Shown here piece by piece: positions 49,605-58,222 of a stretch of 64,000 bases of DNA. A model generated the notes under the pieces. That model had not been told where the DNA came from. It ran no database searches and saw nothing but the letters and a program-made list of their open reading frames with translations. The DNA is from AWTP1-13 sp963827545 (GTDB lineage Bacteria > Pseudomonadota > Alphaproteobacteria > Rhizobiales > Hyphomicrobiaceae): NCBI GenBank assembly GCA_963827545.1, contig CAWHBI010000032.1, positions 1 to 64,000 of the forward strand, written 5' to 3'. The number at the start of each line of letters is the position of its first letter. The first letter of the stretch is position 1. The position numbers were made by a program, and so were the translations under genes.

Positions 49605-50777
49605 TCAGGCGACGGGCGGCAGCCGTAGGATCGCGAGCGCCAATGCCTGGGCGCGGGGGACGAGCGAATCGATTTCCAGATATTCCTCCGGCGTATGCGC
49701 GTTGCCGCCGACAGGTCCCGTTGCGCACAGCGTCGGGCAACCGACGGCAGCGGTGAAGCCGGAATCCGCGCAGCCCCCGGCGAACTCCGCCTCGACACGA
49801 AGGCCGGCATCGGCGGCGGCCGCACGATAGGTGGCGAACAGCTCCTCGGCGGCGGGAGTCGCGTTGAGCGGCAGGAACTCGCCGCGAATCTGCAGCTCGG
49901 CGGACGATCCGGGGACGGTGGCGCGGTCGATGATCGCCTGCAGAGCGGCCAGCGTCGTCGCCCTGTCTCCGGGGTCGATGTAGCGCAGGTCGATCTGGCC
50001 TTCGGCATGCGGCGCCGTGGTGTTGACCGACAGGCCGCCCTTGATGGTGCCGACGTTGACCGTGACGCCGCGCTGCAGATCGGTGAGGCCGTGCATGGCT
50101 ACGACCTTGTGGGCAAGCTCGCCGATGGCGCTGATGCCCACCTCGAAGCTGCCGCCGGAGTGGGCCGCTCTGCCCCGAACCTCGAACGCCAGGAACACGC
50201 CGCCCTTGCGGCCCGTCACGACGGCGCCGCCGGGCCGGCCCGGCTCCGAATTGAACACGCACCGCGCCTGGCGCGCGACGCGCTCGATGATGGGCCGCGA
50301 CGATGGCGAGCCGATCTCCTCGTCGCTGGTGATCAGGCCGACGAGCGGCGCCGGCGCTCCGCCGAAGCGCTTGAAGGCCGCCAGCACGAACGCGTTGATG
50401 ACCAGCCCGCCCTTCATGTCGCACACGCCGGGCCCATAGGCGCGACCGCTATCGATGCGGAATGGCCGGCGTGCCGCCTCCCCTTTGGGGAAGACGGTGT
50501 CGCGGTGGCCCATCAGCACGATCGGCTTTTCGTTGACGCGGGTGTCGTCGAGGCGCACGTGGATCGCGTCGCCAAAGCGCTCGTGCGCCTCGCGTGCCGT
50601 GACGAGGCCGTGTTCCGCAAAGAACTCGATGAAGCGCTGACCGACCGCCTCGACCCCGGCTTTGTCGTAGCTGCCGCTATCCATGTTCACGGCCTCGCGC
50701 AGCAGCGCGAGCATGGTGTCCTTCTGGGACGCCAGCCATTGCGTGATCTGCACTTCGTGGGGCGAAAGGCTGATCAT
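49605..50777 (-). CDS. M20-family metallopeptidase (carboxypeptidase G2-like)
   Basis: The 390-residue protein has the zinc ligands in VLMGHRDTVFPKGEAARRP (with His), GPGVCDMKGGLVINAFVLAA (Asp), LITSDEEIGSPSSRPIIERV (Glu-Glu) and FNSEPGRPGGAVVTGRKGG. The dimerisation domain follows at about residues 190-300 (GRAAHSGGSFEVGISAIGEL). The family hydrolyses N-terminal peptide or N-acyl-amino-acid bonds, for example folate glutamate. The ATG at 50777 gives MISLSPHEVQITQWLASQKD. It is convergent with the tRNA. Confidence 0.9.
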   Translation of the reverse strand: MISLSPHEVQITQWLASQKDTMLALLREAVNMDSGSYDKAGVEAVGQRFIEFFAEHGLVTAREAHERFGDAIHVRLDDTRVNEKPIVLMGHRDTVFPKGEAARRPFRIDSGRAYGPGVCDMKGGLVINAFVLAAFKRFGGAPAPLVGLITSDEEIGSPSSRPIIERVARQARCVFNSEPGRPGGAVVTGRKGGVFLAFEVRGRAAHSGGSFEVGISAIGELAHKVVAMHGLTDLQRGVTVNVGTIKGGLSVNTTAPHAEGQIDLRYIDPGDRATTLAALQAIIDRATVPGSSAELQIRGEFLPLNATPAAEELFATYRAAAADAGLRVEAEFAGGCADSGFTAAVGCPTLCATGPVGGNAHTPEEYLEIDSLVPRAQALALAILRLPPVA

Positions 50778-50819
50778 GCTGGAGGAGTGTCCGGGAAAGA
50801 GGTGAGCACGCCGCTGTTG

Positions 50820-51075
50820 GTGCCTCCCCCTTGAGGGGGGAGGATGGAACGCCACGGGCTTAGCCCGCCCATGTCGTCGCGTGCAGCAGGCTCAACAGGC
50901 GGGATAAGTCCGATGGCGTTCCCGGTGGGGGTGTTGCTGCAGCGTGCGGCACGTCCACCCCCACCCGGCGCGCCACGATCACTTAGCCCCGCTGTCGCGT
51001 GCGTGGAGAGGTTGGGGACAGCGGGGCTAAGTGATGGCGCGCCGCCCTCCCCCCTCAAGGGGGAGGCGGAGCTTG
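50820..51075. repeat. Nested palindromic element of about 255 bases
   Basis: The ends are CCTCCCCCTTGAGGGGGGAGG and CCTCCCCCCTCAAGGGGGAGG. Inside, ATCACTTAGCCCCGCTGTC (50978-50996) and GACAGCGGGGCTAAGTGAT (51017-51035) are perfect 19-base inverted repeats, flanked by GGCGCGCC on both sides. No open frame in it has conserved content. The structure is that of a MITE or REP-doublet between the peptidase and decarboxylase genes. Confidence 0.7.
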
Positions 51076-51105
51076 TCGCGCCTGCCCGGTTAGATCGCAC
51101 CGTTC

Positions 51106-51696
51106 TCAAGCCTTGTCGACGCCGAGCGCGGCGCGGAAGCGGTGGGCGATGGCCGCGCCGTCCTTCTCGGGCAAGGCCCAAGGGTCTTCGGTGATGGCGA
51201 TCTTGGCGACGGCGAGCACGGGGCCGGGTGTCTCGAACAGCAGCCTGGCCAGCTCGCTAACGGTGCTCTGCTCCGTCACGGTCATGGTCTTGCCGATGCC
51301 GAAGCCCGCGGCGATGGCGGCGATGTCGGTGCGGCTGGCGGTGAGGCCGCGCTGGCGGCCGGTCTCGCCGAAGCTCTCGTTGTCGAGCACGAGGATGGCG
51401 AGGTTCGCCGGCGCCTGATCGCCCACCACGCCCAGCGTGCCGATGCCCATCAGCATCTCGCCATCGCCCGTGACGCACACGACGCGCCGCGCCGGCTGTG
51501 CCAGCGCCACCCCGAGCGCGGTCGGCACCGCCAGACCCATGCCGCCCCAGGAGTAGAGGTACTCCGGGCTGTCGCCGGCGGCGAAGCAGTCCCACGTCGG
51601 ACTGCCGAGGCCGGTCACGATCAGCGCATTGCCGCGATGCGCCAGCAGCTCCGCCATGAACGGCCGGCGCGATATCTTGTTGGAAGCCGCGCTCAT
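51106..51696 (-). CDS. Thiamine-diphosphate-dependent decarboxylase, beta (C-terminal) subunit
   Basis: The 196-residue subunit supplies the PP domain of a two-chain decarboxylase such as sulfopyruvate or phosphonopyruvate decarboxylase. It starts MSAASNKISRRPFMAELLAH; the TPP motif runs from VTGDGEMLMGIGTLGVVGDQ to LVLDNESFGETG (GDG, then N after about 25 residues). YSWGGMGLAVPTALGVALAQ is a cofactor-face helix. It overlaps the alpha subunit by four bases. The substrate is not fixed by the sequence. Confidence 0.85.
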   Translation of the reverse strand: MSAASNKISRRPFMAELLAHRGNALIVTGLGSPTWDCFAAGDSPEYLYSWGGMGLAVPTALGVALAQPARRVVCVTGDGEMLMGIGTLGVVGDQAPANLAILVLDNESFGETGRQRGLTASRTDIAAIAAGFGIGKTMTVTEQSTVSELARLLFETPGPVLAVAKIAITEDPWALPEKDGAAIAHRFRAALGVDKA

Positions 51697-52559
51697 TTCT
51701 GCCCGAACCCCTTGGCGCCGACGATGCGCTGGCTCACCAGCACGGCGGCGCTCACCCGGCTGTTGAAGGCGATGTCGGCGGCGGCGGCGAACGTCTCGCC
51801 GACCTCCTCGGCCTTGTCGACGGGGAAGCACTTGACGCCGACCGCTTCGAGCGCGGGGCGCGTCGCCTGTCCCATCGGCACCTGCCACGGGTTGAACTCG
51901 CCCCACTGGCCGCGCATGGTGACCAGCATCAGGCAGGGCGCGCGGTAGGCGGCCGGCAGGCCCAGCGCATTGATGCAGTTGCCGGCGCCGGAGGACTGCA
52001 TGGCGATCATCGCACGCTTGCCGGCGAGCCAGCAGCCGGTGGCGATGCCGATGCCTTCCTGCTCGATGGAGAGGGTGACGAGCCGTATCTGCCGCTCCGC
52101 CTCGATCAGCTTCAGGAGCTGGGTGAGGCCACCGTCTGGGACGGTGCAGACGGTGGTGATGTTCCGCGCCTGCATGACGCGGAAGACGTCGGTGGACCAG
52201 TCGGTGTAGCTTGCGTCATGTGCGTCGTAGGCCTCCTGGGGCGGCTCCTCGAAACTTCCCGGCACGTTCCTCAGCAGCCGCCGGCCGTGGACGACGCGCA
52301 GGATGCGAATGCGCTCGGGCTCGACACGATACATCAGCCGGTACTGGTAGACGAAGGTCTCGCGTCTGTCAGGGTCCTGGAATTCGGGGATCATGCGGAA
52401 GGCATAGGGGAAGTCTACGAGCCGATCAGCGGCCTGCCCGATCGGAGCCACGATCTTGGCTAAGTCGATGCTCGCAATGTTCCTCTGGTGGAGGCGATAT
52501 CCACGCCCTGCTTCTCCACACTCGGCGAGCCTCTCTCGAACGCCTCTACACCTCTTCAT
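51693..52559 (-). CDS. In-frame fusion: ParE-type toxin and TPP decarboxylase alpha subunit
   Basis: Residues about 25-112 match RelE/ParE toxins (DLAKIVAPIGQAADRLVDFP, RRETFVYQYRLMYRVEPERI, RILRVVHGRRLLRNVPGSFE, ending EEPPQEAYDA). No stop follows. From residue about 117 the frame is a nearly full PYR-domain subunit: YTDWSTDVFRVMQARNITTV, SIEQEGIGIATGCWLAGKRA with the catalytic-type Glu, MQSSGAGNCINALGLP and WGEFNPWQVPMGQATRPALE. The ATG at 52559 overlaps the antitoxin stop, as a toxin start should. A decarboxylase start of its own is absent; the next Met (codon 129) would drop a conserved helix. The beta subunit follows with a 4-base overlap. Confidence 0.8.
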   Translation of the reverse strand: MKRCRGVRERLAECGEAGRGYRLHQRNIASIDLAKIVAPIGQAADRLVDFPYAFRMIPEFQDPDRRETFVYQYRLMYRVEPERIRILRVVHGRRLLRNVPGSFEEPPQEAYDAHDASYTDWSTDVFRVMQARNITTVCTVPDGGLTQLLKLIEAERQIRLVTLSIEQEGIGIATGCWLAGKRAMIAMQSSGAGNCINALGLPAAYRAPCLMLVTMRGQWGEFNPWQVPMGQATRPALEAVGVKCFPVDKAEEVGETFAAAADIAFNSRVSAAVLVSQRIVGAKGFGQK

Positions 52560-52732
52560 GGGGAATGCCCGCGCTCGGTATCGGCCTCGGCCTCCAGCAC
52601 CTTCACCACCACGTCGAGGTGGTACTGGATGTCTTCCAGCGTCACGTCATCGGGCAGTCGATCAAGCAGCGCTCGCACCTCGTCCTTTGGGGAGAGCTTC
52701 TGCTTAGCGGCGATGTCGGCGGCGTCGGTCAT
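52556..52732 (-). CDS. Antitoxin of the ParE-type module
   Basis: The 58-residue acidic protein reads MTDAADIAAKQKLSPKDEVR, ALLDRLPDDVTLEDIQYHLD and VVVKVLEAEADTERGHSP. The L-D-x-L-P-D-D-V-T-x-E-D-I-x-Y motif is common in small antitoxins paired with ParE/RelE toxins. Its stop overlaps the toxin start (ATGA). With the toxin fused to a metabolic subunit, the role of this antitoxin may have changed. Confidence 0.8.
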   Translation of the reverse strand: MTDAADIAAKQKLSPKDEVRALLDRLPDDVTLEDIQYHLDVVVKVLEAEADTERGHSP

Positions 52733-52873
52733 GGATACTCCAGCGCGCAAGCACGGCGGCAGTCTAAGCAGAATTGCCAGAGCCTGCCAGCACTCGAGGC
52801 AGGCTTGTCCTTCGACCGAGACGGGGAGGCTGTACGCCAATCGTGAGCATCCGCCGTTTCTAAGTAGCGGTCG

Positions 52874-53704
52874 CTAGTCTACGTGAAGGACGATGGCTTC
52901 CTTTAGGTAGATGCCCCCAAGGTTCTCATTGAATAGGTAGCGTGGCAGGTTCGGGCAAGCATCTGGCCCGAAACGGCGCAGTTCACCAATGATGGGGCTC
53001 GTCGGGACGATGGTCCTCACATTGGAAATCTCGAAGTAGCCAATCTGCGGTTGCAGTTTGGTAAGCACCTTGGCCAGTGACGCGTAGAAGTTCGTGCGTC
53101 CTTGAAATGTCTTGGGCGCAAGCCACAGCAGCCAGTTGTCGTCCCCCGTGTCCGACATCTCACGGACCCAAAGCGCAGCAATCAATGGTACGCCGTCGAT
53201 CCTGGAGACCCTTCACGATCTCCCGGCCGCTCTCTACCAGTGAGTTTTTATCCAAGCCAAAACTCCATGGGTGGCGTTGCTGATGGCCTCGATGAGTTCC
53301 TTGGCATCTTGCTCGCTGTTGCGTCCTGTATCGATCTTCAGGCGTCCACTCGTTCACTACGCCCCAGGCGGCCCTAAAGTCCTGACCAGGCTCTGTACCT
53401 GCTTTTGCAACTCTGCCGTCAGGTCCTGCCGTTCCTATGAGCTTTGAAACTCGTGCGAGTAGCGTCTTTATACACGAGGTCCTTGTCAGGAACGGTGTCT
53501 GCCTTGAAAGGATAACCAATCCAACTCGTTTGGTCTGGCAAGAAGGACCTTTACGCTCCAAGTCACGCTGCACGATAATGAGCCTTGGCGATGCAGGCCT
53601 TGATCTCGCCAACTTGTTGCCTCCACGGCATAGCCAGCAGATAGTAAGCGTTCGACCAGCTCTTCGACGTTGAACAGGACCCGGGCGTCGACTGAGCTTC
53701 TCAT
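52874..53704 (-). pseudogene. Degraded gene of unknown family (several frameshifts)
   Basis: Coding-like pieces on the minus strand follow in order but in changing frames: MRSSVDARVLFNVEELVERL from 53704, then YPFKADTVPDKDLVYKDATR, SEQDAKELIEAISNATHGVL near 53300, RIDGVPLIAALWVREMSDTG near 53190, and LAPKTFQGRTNFYASLAKVL to the stop at 52874. They read as one protein of about 270 residues with at least three frameshifts. GC content is lower than in the neighbouring genes, suggesting acquired DNA. I do not recognise the family. Confidence 0.55.
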
Positions 53705-54231
53705 CAGCGAGCTTCTGCAGGTCGGCCCTGGTTATCTCGGACAGACCATAACGCCGCTCTCTGATGATCCTATCGTGGTGCTGCCTAAGACCGAGTTCGA
53801 GCCGTTGTCAGACGCTATCTCCGCTGGGCTCGCGTTCAGAGCAGTCGACGTCTAGTGGTATGTCGATAGTCAGGCACGACATGCTTCCTGTCAGACCCTA
53901 CCCTCGCACTTGAGGCCGCTATGCGGGCTGGAGCGGGCAGTCCGAAGATTTTGAGGCGAGCTTTCAGGAAGGGTCGCGCCCTTCATGCCGGATCGCAAAG
54001 ATCGCGATCAATGTTCAAAGTGCTGAAGCCGAGGGCATCCATCAGACACGCCGCTGTCAACTTGCGATCAGCCAAACAACTTGCGGACCTCTATCTATTC
54101 ACATTGGTCGTCGAACGTGGCGCACAATCCTGGATCAGAAAGGATAAATAGCGCGAAGCAGGAGATCGCACGCGCAGACCTACTCGCTGCGTGGCGCGTC
54201 CTGCGGGCCGGGTTGGCAGTGAACCAACGCC
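53705..54231. other. Gap with no supported gene
   Basis: Short open frames on both strands have no conserved motif. Base composition is lower in GC than the surroundings, like the degraded gene beside it. The two together form a probable small acquired region of about 1.3 kb. Confidence 0.45.
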
Positions 54232-55344
54232 TCAAGCCGCCAGCTTCTCCAGCTCCTCGAGGATGGCGCTGCCCATGTCGGCGGTGCCGACCTTGCGCAT
54301 GTTGGGTTGCATGATGTCGGCGGTCCTGAGGCCCCGGCTCAGCGCGCCGGCGATGGCCTTGTCGATGAGATCGGCCTCTTTAGTGAGCCCGTAGGAATAG
54401 CGCAGCGCCATGCCGTAGCTGGCAATCGCCGCGATCGGGTTGGCGAGGCCCTTGCCGGCGATGTCGGGGGCCGAGCCGTGCACCGGCTCATACAGCGCCT
54501 TGCGCTTGCCGGTCGTGGGGTCGGGGGCGCCGAGCGAGGCCGACGGCAGCATGCCGATCGAGCCGGTCAGCATTGCCGCCTCGTCGGAGAGCATGTCGCC
54601 GAACAGGTTGTCGCAGACGATGACATCGAATTGCTTGGGGTCGCGCACGAGCTGCATGGCGCAGGCGTCCGCCAGGATGTGCTGCAGCTCGACGTCCTTG
54701 AACTCCTTCGCGTGCACGGCGGTGACCACCTCGTTCCAGAGAACGCCGGTCTTCATGACATTGCGCTTCTCGGCCGAGTGCACCTTGTTCTTGCGCTTGC
54801 GTGCCAGGTCGAAGGCGACGCGTGCAATGCGCGCAATCTCGCTGGTGGTGTAGACGGTGGTGTCGACGGCACGCTTCTGGCCGTCCTCCAGCGTGACGAT
54901 CTCCTTGGGCTCGCCGAAATAGGCGCCGCCGGTGAGCTCGCGCAAAATGAGAATATCCAATCCTTCAACGCACTCGCGCCTGAGCGAAGACGCCTCCGCG
55001 AGGGCCGGATAGCAGATGGCGGGCCGCAGGTTGGCGAACAGGTCGAGGTCCTTGCGCAGCCGGAGCAACCCTGCCTCGGGGCGCTTCTCGTAGGGCACCT
55101 TGTCCCACTTGGGCCCGCCGACCGCACCGAAGACGATCGCATCGGCGGCCTCCGCTTTGGCCAGCGTCTCGCTGTTGAGCGGGACGCCGAACGTGTCGAT
55201 GGCTGCGCCGCCGACGAGTCCGGTGTCGGTCTTGAGCTGCACCTTGCTCTTCTTGTTGAAGAAGGCCACCAGGCGCTCGACCTCGGCCATCACCTCGGGC
55301 CCGATGCCGTCACCGGGCAGAAGCAGGAGAGAGTATGTGGTCAT
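54232..55344 (-). CDS. leuB: 3-Isopropylmalate dehydrogenase
   Basis: LeuB oxidises 3-isopropylmalate with NAD in leucine synthesis. The 370-residue protein starts MTTYSLLLLPGDGIGPEVMA. It has GAVGGPKWDKVPYEKRPEAG, LLRLRKDLDLFANLRPA, LRELTGGAYFGEPKEI, the metal-binding VIVCDNLFGDMLSDEAAMLT and the NAD-binding EPVHGSAPDIAGKGLANPIA. Its start lies inside the end of the upstream DUF4337 gene (35-base overlap). Confidence 0.97.
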   Translation of the reverse strand: MTTYSLLLLPGDGIGPEVMAEVERLVAFFNKKSKVQLKTDTGLVGGAAIDTFGVPLNSETLAKAEAADAIVFGAVGGPKWDKVPYEKRPEAGLLRLRKDLDLFANLRPAICYPALAEASSLRRECVEGLDILILRELTGGAYFGEPKEIVTLEDGQKRAVDTTVYTTSEIARIARVAFDLARKRKNKVHSAEKRNVMKTGVLWNEVVTAVHAKEFKDVELQHILADACAMQLVRDPKQFDVIVCDNLFGDMLSDEAAMLTGSIGMLPSASLGAPDPTTGKRKALYEPVHGSAPDIAGKGLANPIAAIASYGMALRYSYGLTKEADLIDKAIAGALSRGLRTADIMQPNMRKVGTADMGSAILEELEKLAA

Positions 55345-56017
55345 GGGCGCCCCCAGGCGCGTGCAGGTTGTGATGCGGCATAGCTATCGCGGCTCGGTGG
55401 AGCGCGCAAGGCACTGCCCGCCTTAGCCCTAGGAAGGGCAGCCGGACGATCAAGGTGAACCCGTTGAGCATCAGCAGAACGCCGAGGGCGCCCAGGCCGC
55501 CGCTGAGACCCAGCAGCATCATGTTGCCGATGATCAGATGCACCGAGGCGAGGACGATGGCGATCTGCAGCAGCGCCTGGCTCCAATCGAAGTAGGGGTC
55601 CTTGCGCAGAGCCACATCGCGCTCGACCTCGAGCGCCTTGCCCTTCACGAACAATTCGTCGAGCCCCTCGTTCTTCTCCGGGTCGGTGGTGAGCTTCTGC
55701 GCCGTTGAGCGATAGTCCTTGATCTTGGCGTCGAACGCCTGGCGTGCCGCGGCCGGCATGGCGGGTTGCGCGGCAAGCAGCAGCTCCAGCTCGTCAGCGG
55801 CAAGGTTGATCGAGTTGCGGCGTATGTTCTTGGCCTGGAAGAAGGCCCACGTATTGGACGCTTCGATATTGGCGCGGGTGGCGTCCTTGGCCGCGTTGCC
55901 GCCGCCGACGCCGCAGATGGCGAGCAGAACTGCGAGGATGCCGATGTACACGCCGACCCATCTGTTGTGTTCGTCCTGCGTGATGCCGAGCCGCTCGATC
56001 GCGTCGTCCATGGACAT
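55310..56017 (-). CDS. DUF4337-family membrane protein
   Basis: The 235-residue protein starts MSMDDAIERLGITQDEHNRW. A hydrophobic segment VGVYIGILAVLLAICGVGGG is followed by NAAKDATRANIEASNTWAFF and QAKNIRRNSINLAADELELL, then two further helices (LLQIAIVLASVHLIIGNMML and GLGALGVLLMLNGFTLIV). This is the DUF4337 pattern. Members are usually about 35 residues shorter; here the tail runs on into the leuB start. Function is unknown. Confidence 0.85.
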   Translation of the reverse strand: MSMDDAIERLGITQDEHNRWVGVYIGILAVLLAICGVGGGNAAKDATRANIEASNTWAFFQAKNIRRNSINLAADELELLLAAQPAMPAAARQAFDAKIKDYRSTAQKLTTDPEKNEGLDELFVKGKALEVERDVALRKDPYFDWSQALLQIAIVLASVHLIIGNMMLLGLSGGLGALGVLLMLNGFTLIVRLPFLGLRRAVPCALHRAAIAMPHHNLHAPGGAHDHILSPASAR

Positions 56018-56045
56018 GTTGGCTTCCCCCAATCCCTGGAAACAG

Positions 56046-56675
56046 TCACGCCCCTGAGGGCACGAGCTGATCCTTTTGCTTGATGGCCCCGTCGGCCCCG
56101 AATGTATAGATGATCGGTATGCCGGTCCCGAGCTCGCGGGCAACAATCTCCTCACCCGTCAGGTGTTCCAGGTGCATGATAAGGGCGCGCAGCGAATTGC
56201 CGTGCGCGACGACGAGCACGTTGCGCCCTGCCGCGACCTCGGGCCAGATCTCGGCGTGGTAGTACGGCAGCACGCGCGCTGCAGTGTCTTTCAGGCTTTC
56301 GCCGCCGGGCGGCGCGATGTCGTAGCTGCGGCGCCAGATGTGGACTTGGCTTTCGCCCCACCTCTTGCGGGCTTCGTCCTTGTTGAGCCCCGAGAGATCG
56401 CCATAGTCGCGCTCGTTGAGCGCCGGGTGCTCGTGGGTGACGAGGCCGGTCTGTCCGAGCTCCGCCAGAATGATGGTCAGTGTGTGCTGGGCGCGCGTCA
56501 GCACACTCGTGAAGGCGACATCGAACTTGAACCCTTCCGACTTCAGCATGCGGCCGGCCTGCACCGCCTCGGCGATGCCCTTGTCCGAAAGGTCCGGGTC
56601 CTTCCAGCCGGTGAACAGGTTGAGCTTGTTCCACTCGCTTTCGCCGTGGCGCACAAGCACGAGCACGTTATTCAT
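56046..56675 (-). CDS. gpmA: 2,3-Bisphosphoglycerate-dependent phosphoglycerate mutase
   Basis: GpmA interconverts 3- and 2-phosphoglycerate in glycolysis. The 209-residue protein starts MNNVLVLVRHGESEWNKLNL, with the phospho-histidine in RHGESEWN, the RxxxT region TSVLTRAQHTLTIILAELGQ, LNERDYGDLSGLNKDEARKR and the second active-site histidine in VLVVAHGNSLRALIMHLEHL. dapB lies 39 bases upstream on the same strand, a usual pairing in Rhizobiales. Confidence 0.96.
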   Translation of the reverse strand: MNNVLVLVRHGESEWNKLNLFTGWKDPDLSDKGIAEAVQAGRMLKSEGFKFDVAFTSVLTRAQHTLTIILAELGQTGLVTHEHPALNERDYGDLSGLNKDEARKRWGESQVHIWRRSYDIAPPGGESLKDTAARVLPYYHAEIWPEVAAGRNVLVVAHGNSLRALIMHLEHLTGEEIVARELGTGIPIIYTFGADGAIKQKDQLVPSGA

Positions 56676-56714
56676 ATCGATTCATATCGCTCCTCAATCC
56701 GCAGAGGCTCGGCG

Positions 56715-57542
56715 CTACTGTTTTGGCTTGGGTGCATCGAGGCCCAGCACATCGGTCATGGAGAAGAGCCCGGGCCCTTTGCCGCGACCCCACAGCGCGG
56801 CCTTGACGGCGCCGCGCGCAAACAGGCCGCGATCGGTGGCGCGGTGGGTGAGCTCGATCAGCTCGCCGTCCGCCGCGAACACCACGGTGTGCTCGCCCAC
56901 CAGGCTGCCGCCCCGCAGCGTGGCAAAGCCGATGTCGCCGCGCCGCCGCGCGCCAGTATGTCCGTCGCGCACCCGCACGCTGACTTCATCGAGCTTGACG
57001 CCGCGACCCTCGGCGGCGGCCCGGCCGAACATCAATGCCGTTCCGGAAGGGGCATCGATCTTGTGCCGGTGGTGCATCTCGAGGATCTCGATGTCGAAGT
57101 CGGCATCGAGGGCTTCGGCGACCTTGCGCGTCAGGGCCGCCAGCAGATTGACGCCGAGGCTCATGTTGCCCGACCTGATGATGGTGGCATGGCGCGCGGC
57201 CGCTTCGACCTTGGCATCGTCCTCGGGCTTGAGGCCAGTGGTGCCCAGGACGTGGATGATGCGCGCGTTCGCGGCGAGCCCCGCGAATTCCACCGACGCC
57301 GCCGGGACCGTGAAGTCGAGCACCGCGTCGACTTTGGCGAACAGCTCGAGCGCGTCATCGGTGATGACGACGCCGAGCTTGCCGAGGCCGGCCAGCAAGC
57401 CGGCATCCTGCCCCAGCGCCAGCGAGCCCTCCTGCTCGATGGCTCCGCCCAGCACGCATCCTTCGATGGCGTGAACCGCGCGGATCAGCTCGCGCCCCAT
57501 GCGCCCGGCCGCACCCGTCACAGCAATCTTCATCCTGCTCAT
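56715..57542 (-). CDS. dapB: 4-Hydroxy-tetrahydrodipicolinate reductase
   Basis: DapB reduces hydroxytetrahydrodipicolinate with NAD(P)H in the lysine/diaminopimelate pathway. The 275-residue protein starts MSRMKIAVTGAAGRMGRELI, with the nucleotide-binding GAAGRMGR. Further marks are VLDFTVPAASVEFAGLAANA, SGNMSLGVNLLAALTRKVAE and the catalytic EMHHRHKIDAPSGTALMFGR. The ATG at 57542 has GGAGG seven bases upstream; the next Met three codons later does not. Confidence 0.97.
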   Translation of the reverse strand: MSRMKIAVTGAAGRMGRELIRAVHAIEGCVLGGAIEQEGSLALGQDAGLLAGLGKLGVVITDDALELFAKVDAVLDFTVPAASVEFAGLAANARIIHVLGTTGLKPEDDAKVEAAARHATIIRSGNMSLGVNLLAALTRKVAEALDADFDIEILEMHHRHKIDAPSGTALMFGRAAAEGRGVKLDEVSVRVRDGHTGARRRGDIGFATLRGGSLVGEHTVVFAADGELIELTHRATDRGLFARGAVKAALWGRGKGPGLFSMTDVLGLDAPKPKQ

Positions 57543-57629
57543 ACGCCGACCTCCGCCGCTCGAGGCGGTATAGCAACGCGTGGGGCTGGCGCAAAGTGCG
57601 GTGCACGGCGAGGGGCGGTGATTGGGCCG

Positions 57630-58139
57630 TCAGCGCCAGGTGAAGGCGACTTTCTCGAGCCTTGCCCCGCCGATCCTGGTGAAGGCGTTCGACACGGGCC
57701 GGCCGCCGCGCCGCCAGTAGAAATCGCAGGCCGGAGTATTGTCGAGGAGCGCCCACACGATCAGGCCATTGAGCTTGCGCATGTCGAGCGCGTGGCGGCA
57801 GCCCTCGAACAGGTGTTCGCCGAGCCCCAGGCCCTGGCATATGGGATCCAGATAGAGCTCATAGATCTCGCCCTGGAAGGGACCCCGCTGCCGCGCCCCG
57901 CCGAACGTGGCGTAGCCGATGAGCTTGCCGGCCAGCTCGAGCACGAGCGTGCTGTCCCCTGACCGCAGGGCGCCGCGCCACCATTCGGGCGTGCGCTGGC
58001 GGATCATGCTGTCGAGATGCAGGTGAGGGATGATGCCGCGATAGGCGAACAGCCACGAGTCGCGGAACACCTTCGACAACGCGACTGCGTCGGCGGACTT
58101 GCCGCGGCGCACGCACACCTTGGACCCGGACCCCAACAT
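57630..58139 (-). CDS. GNAT-family N-acetyltransferase
   Basis: The 169-residue protein has an N-terminal SADAVALSKVFRDSWLFAYR, the core strand LVLELAGKLIGYATFGGARQ and the acetyl-CoA loop LYLDPICQGLGLGEHLFEGC, a Q-x-x-G-x-G type motif. The last part, NTPACDFYWRRGGRPVSNAF, completes the fold. It resembles RimI-like small acetyltransferases; the substrate is unknown. It lies 87 bases upstream of dapB. Confidence 0.85.
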   Translation of the reverse strand: MLGSGSKVCVRRGKSADAVALSKVFRDSWLFAYRGIIPHLHLDSMIRQRTPEWWRGALRSGDSTLVLELAGKLIGYATFGGARQRGPFQGEIYELYLDPICQGLGLGEHLFEGCRHALDMRKLNGLIVWALLDNTPACDFYWRRGGRPVSNAFTRIGGARLEKVAFTWR

Positions 58140-58222
58140 GAGCACCACTATAACGGGTCCGCAGGTGCTTGGCTCAAGCCATTTTTTTTTGAGCGAGGCG
58201 AGGGCTGCCTGGATGCCGGGGC

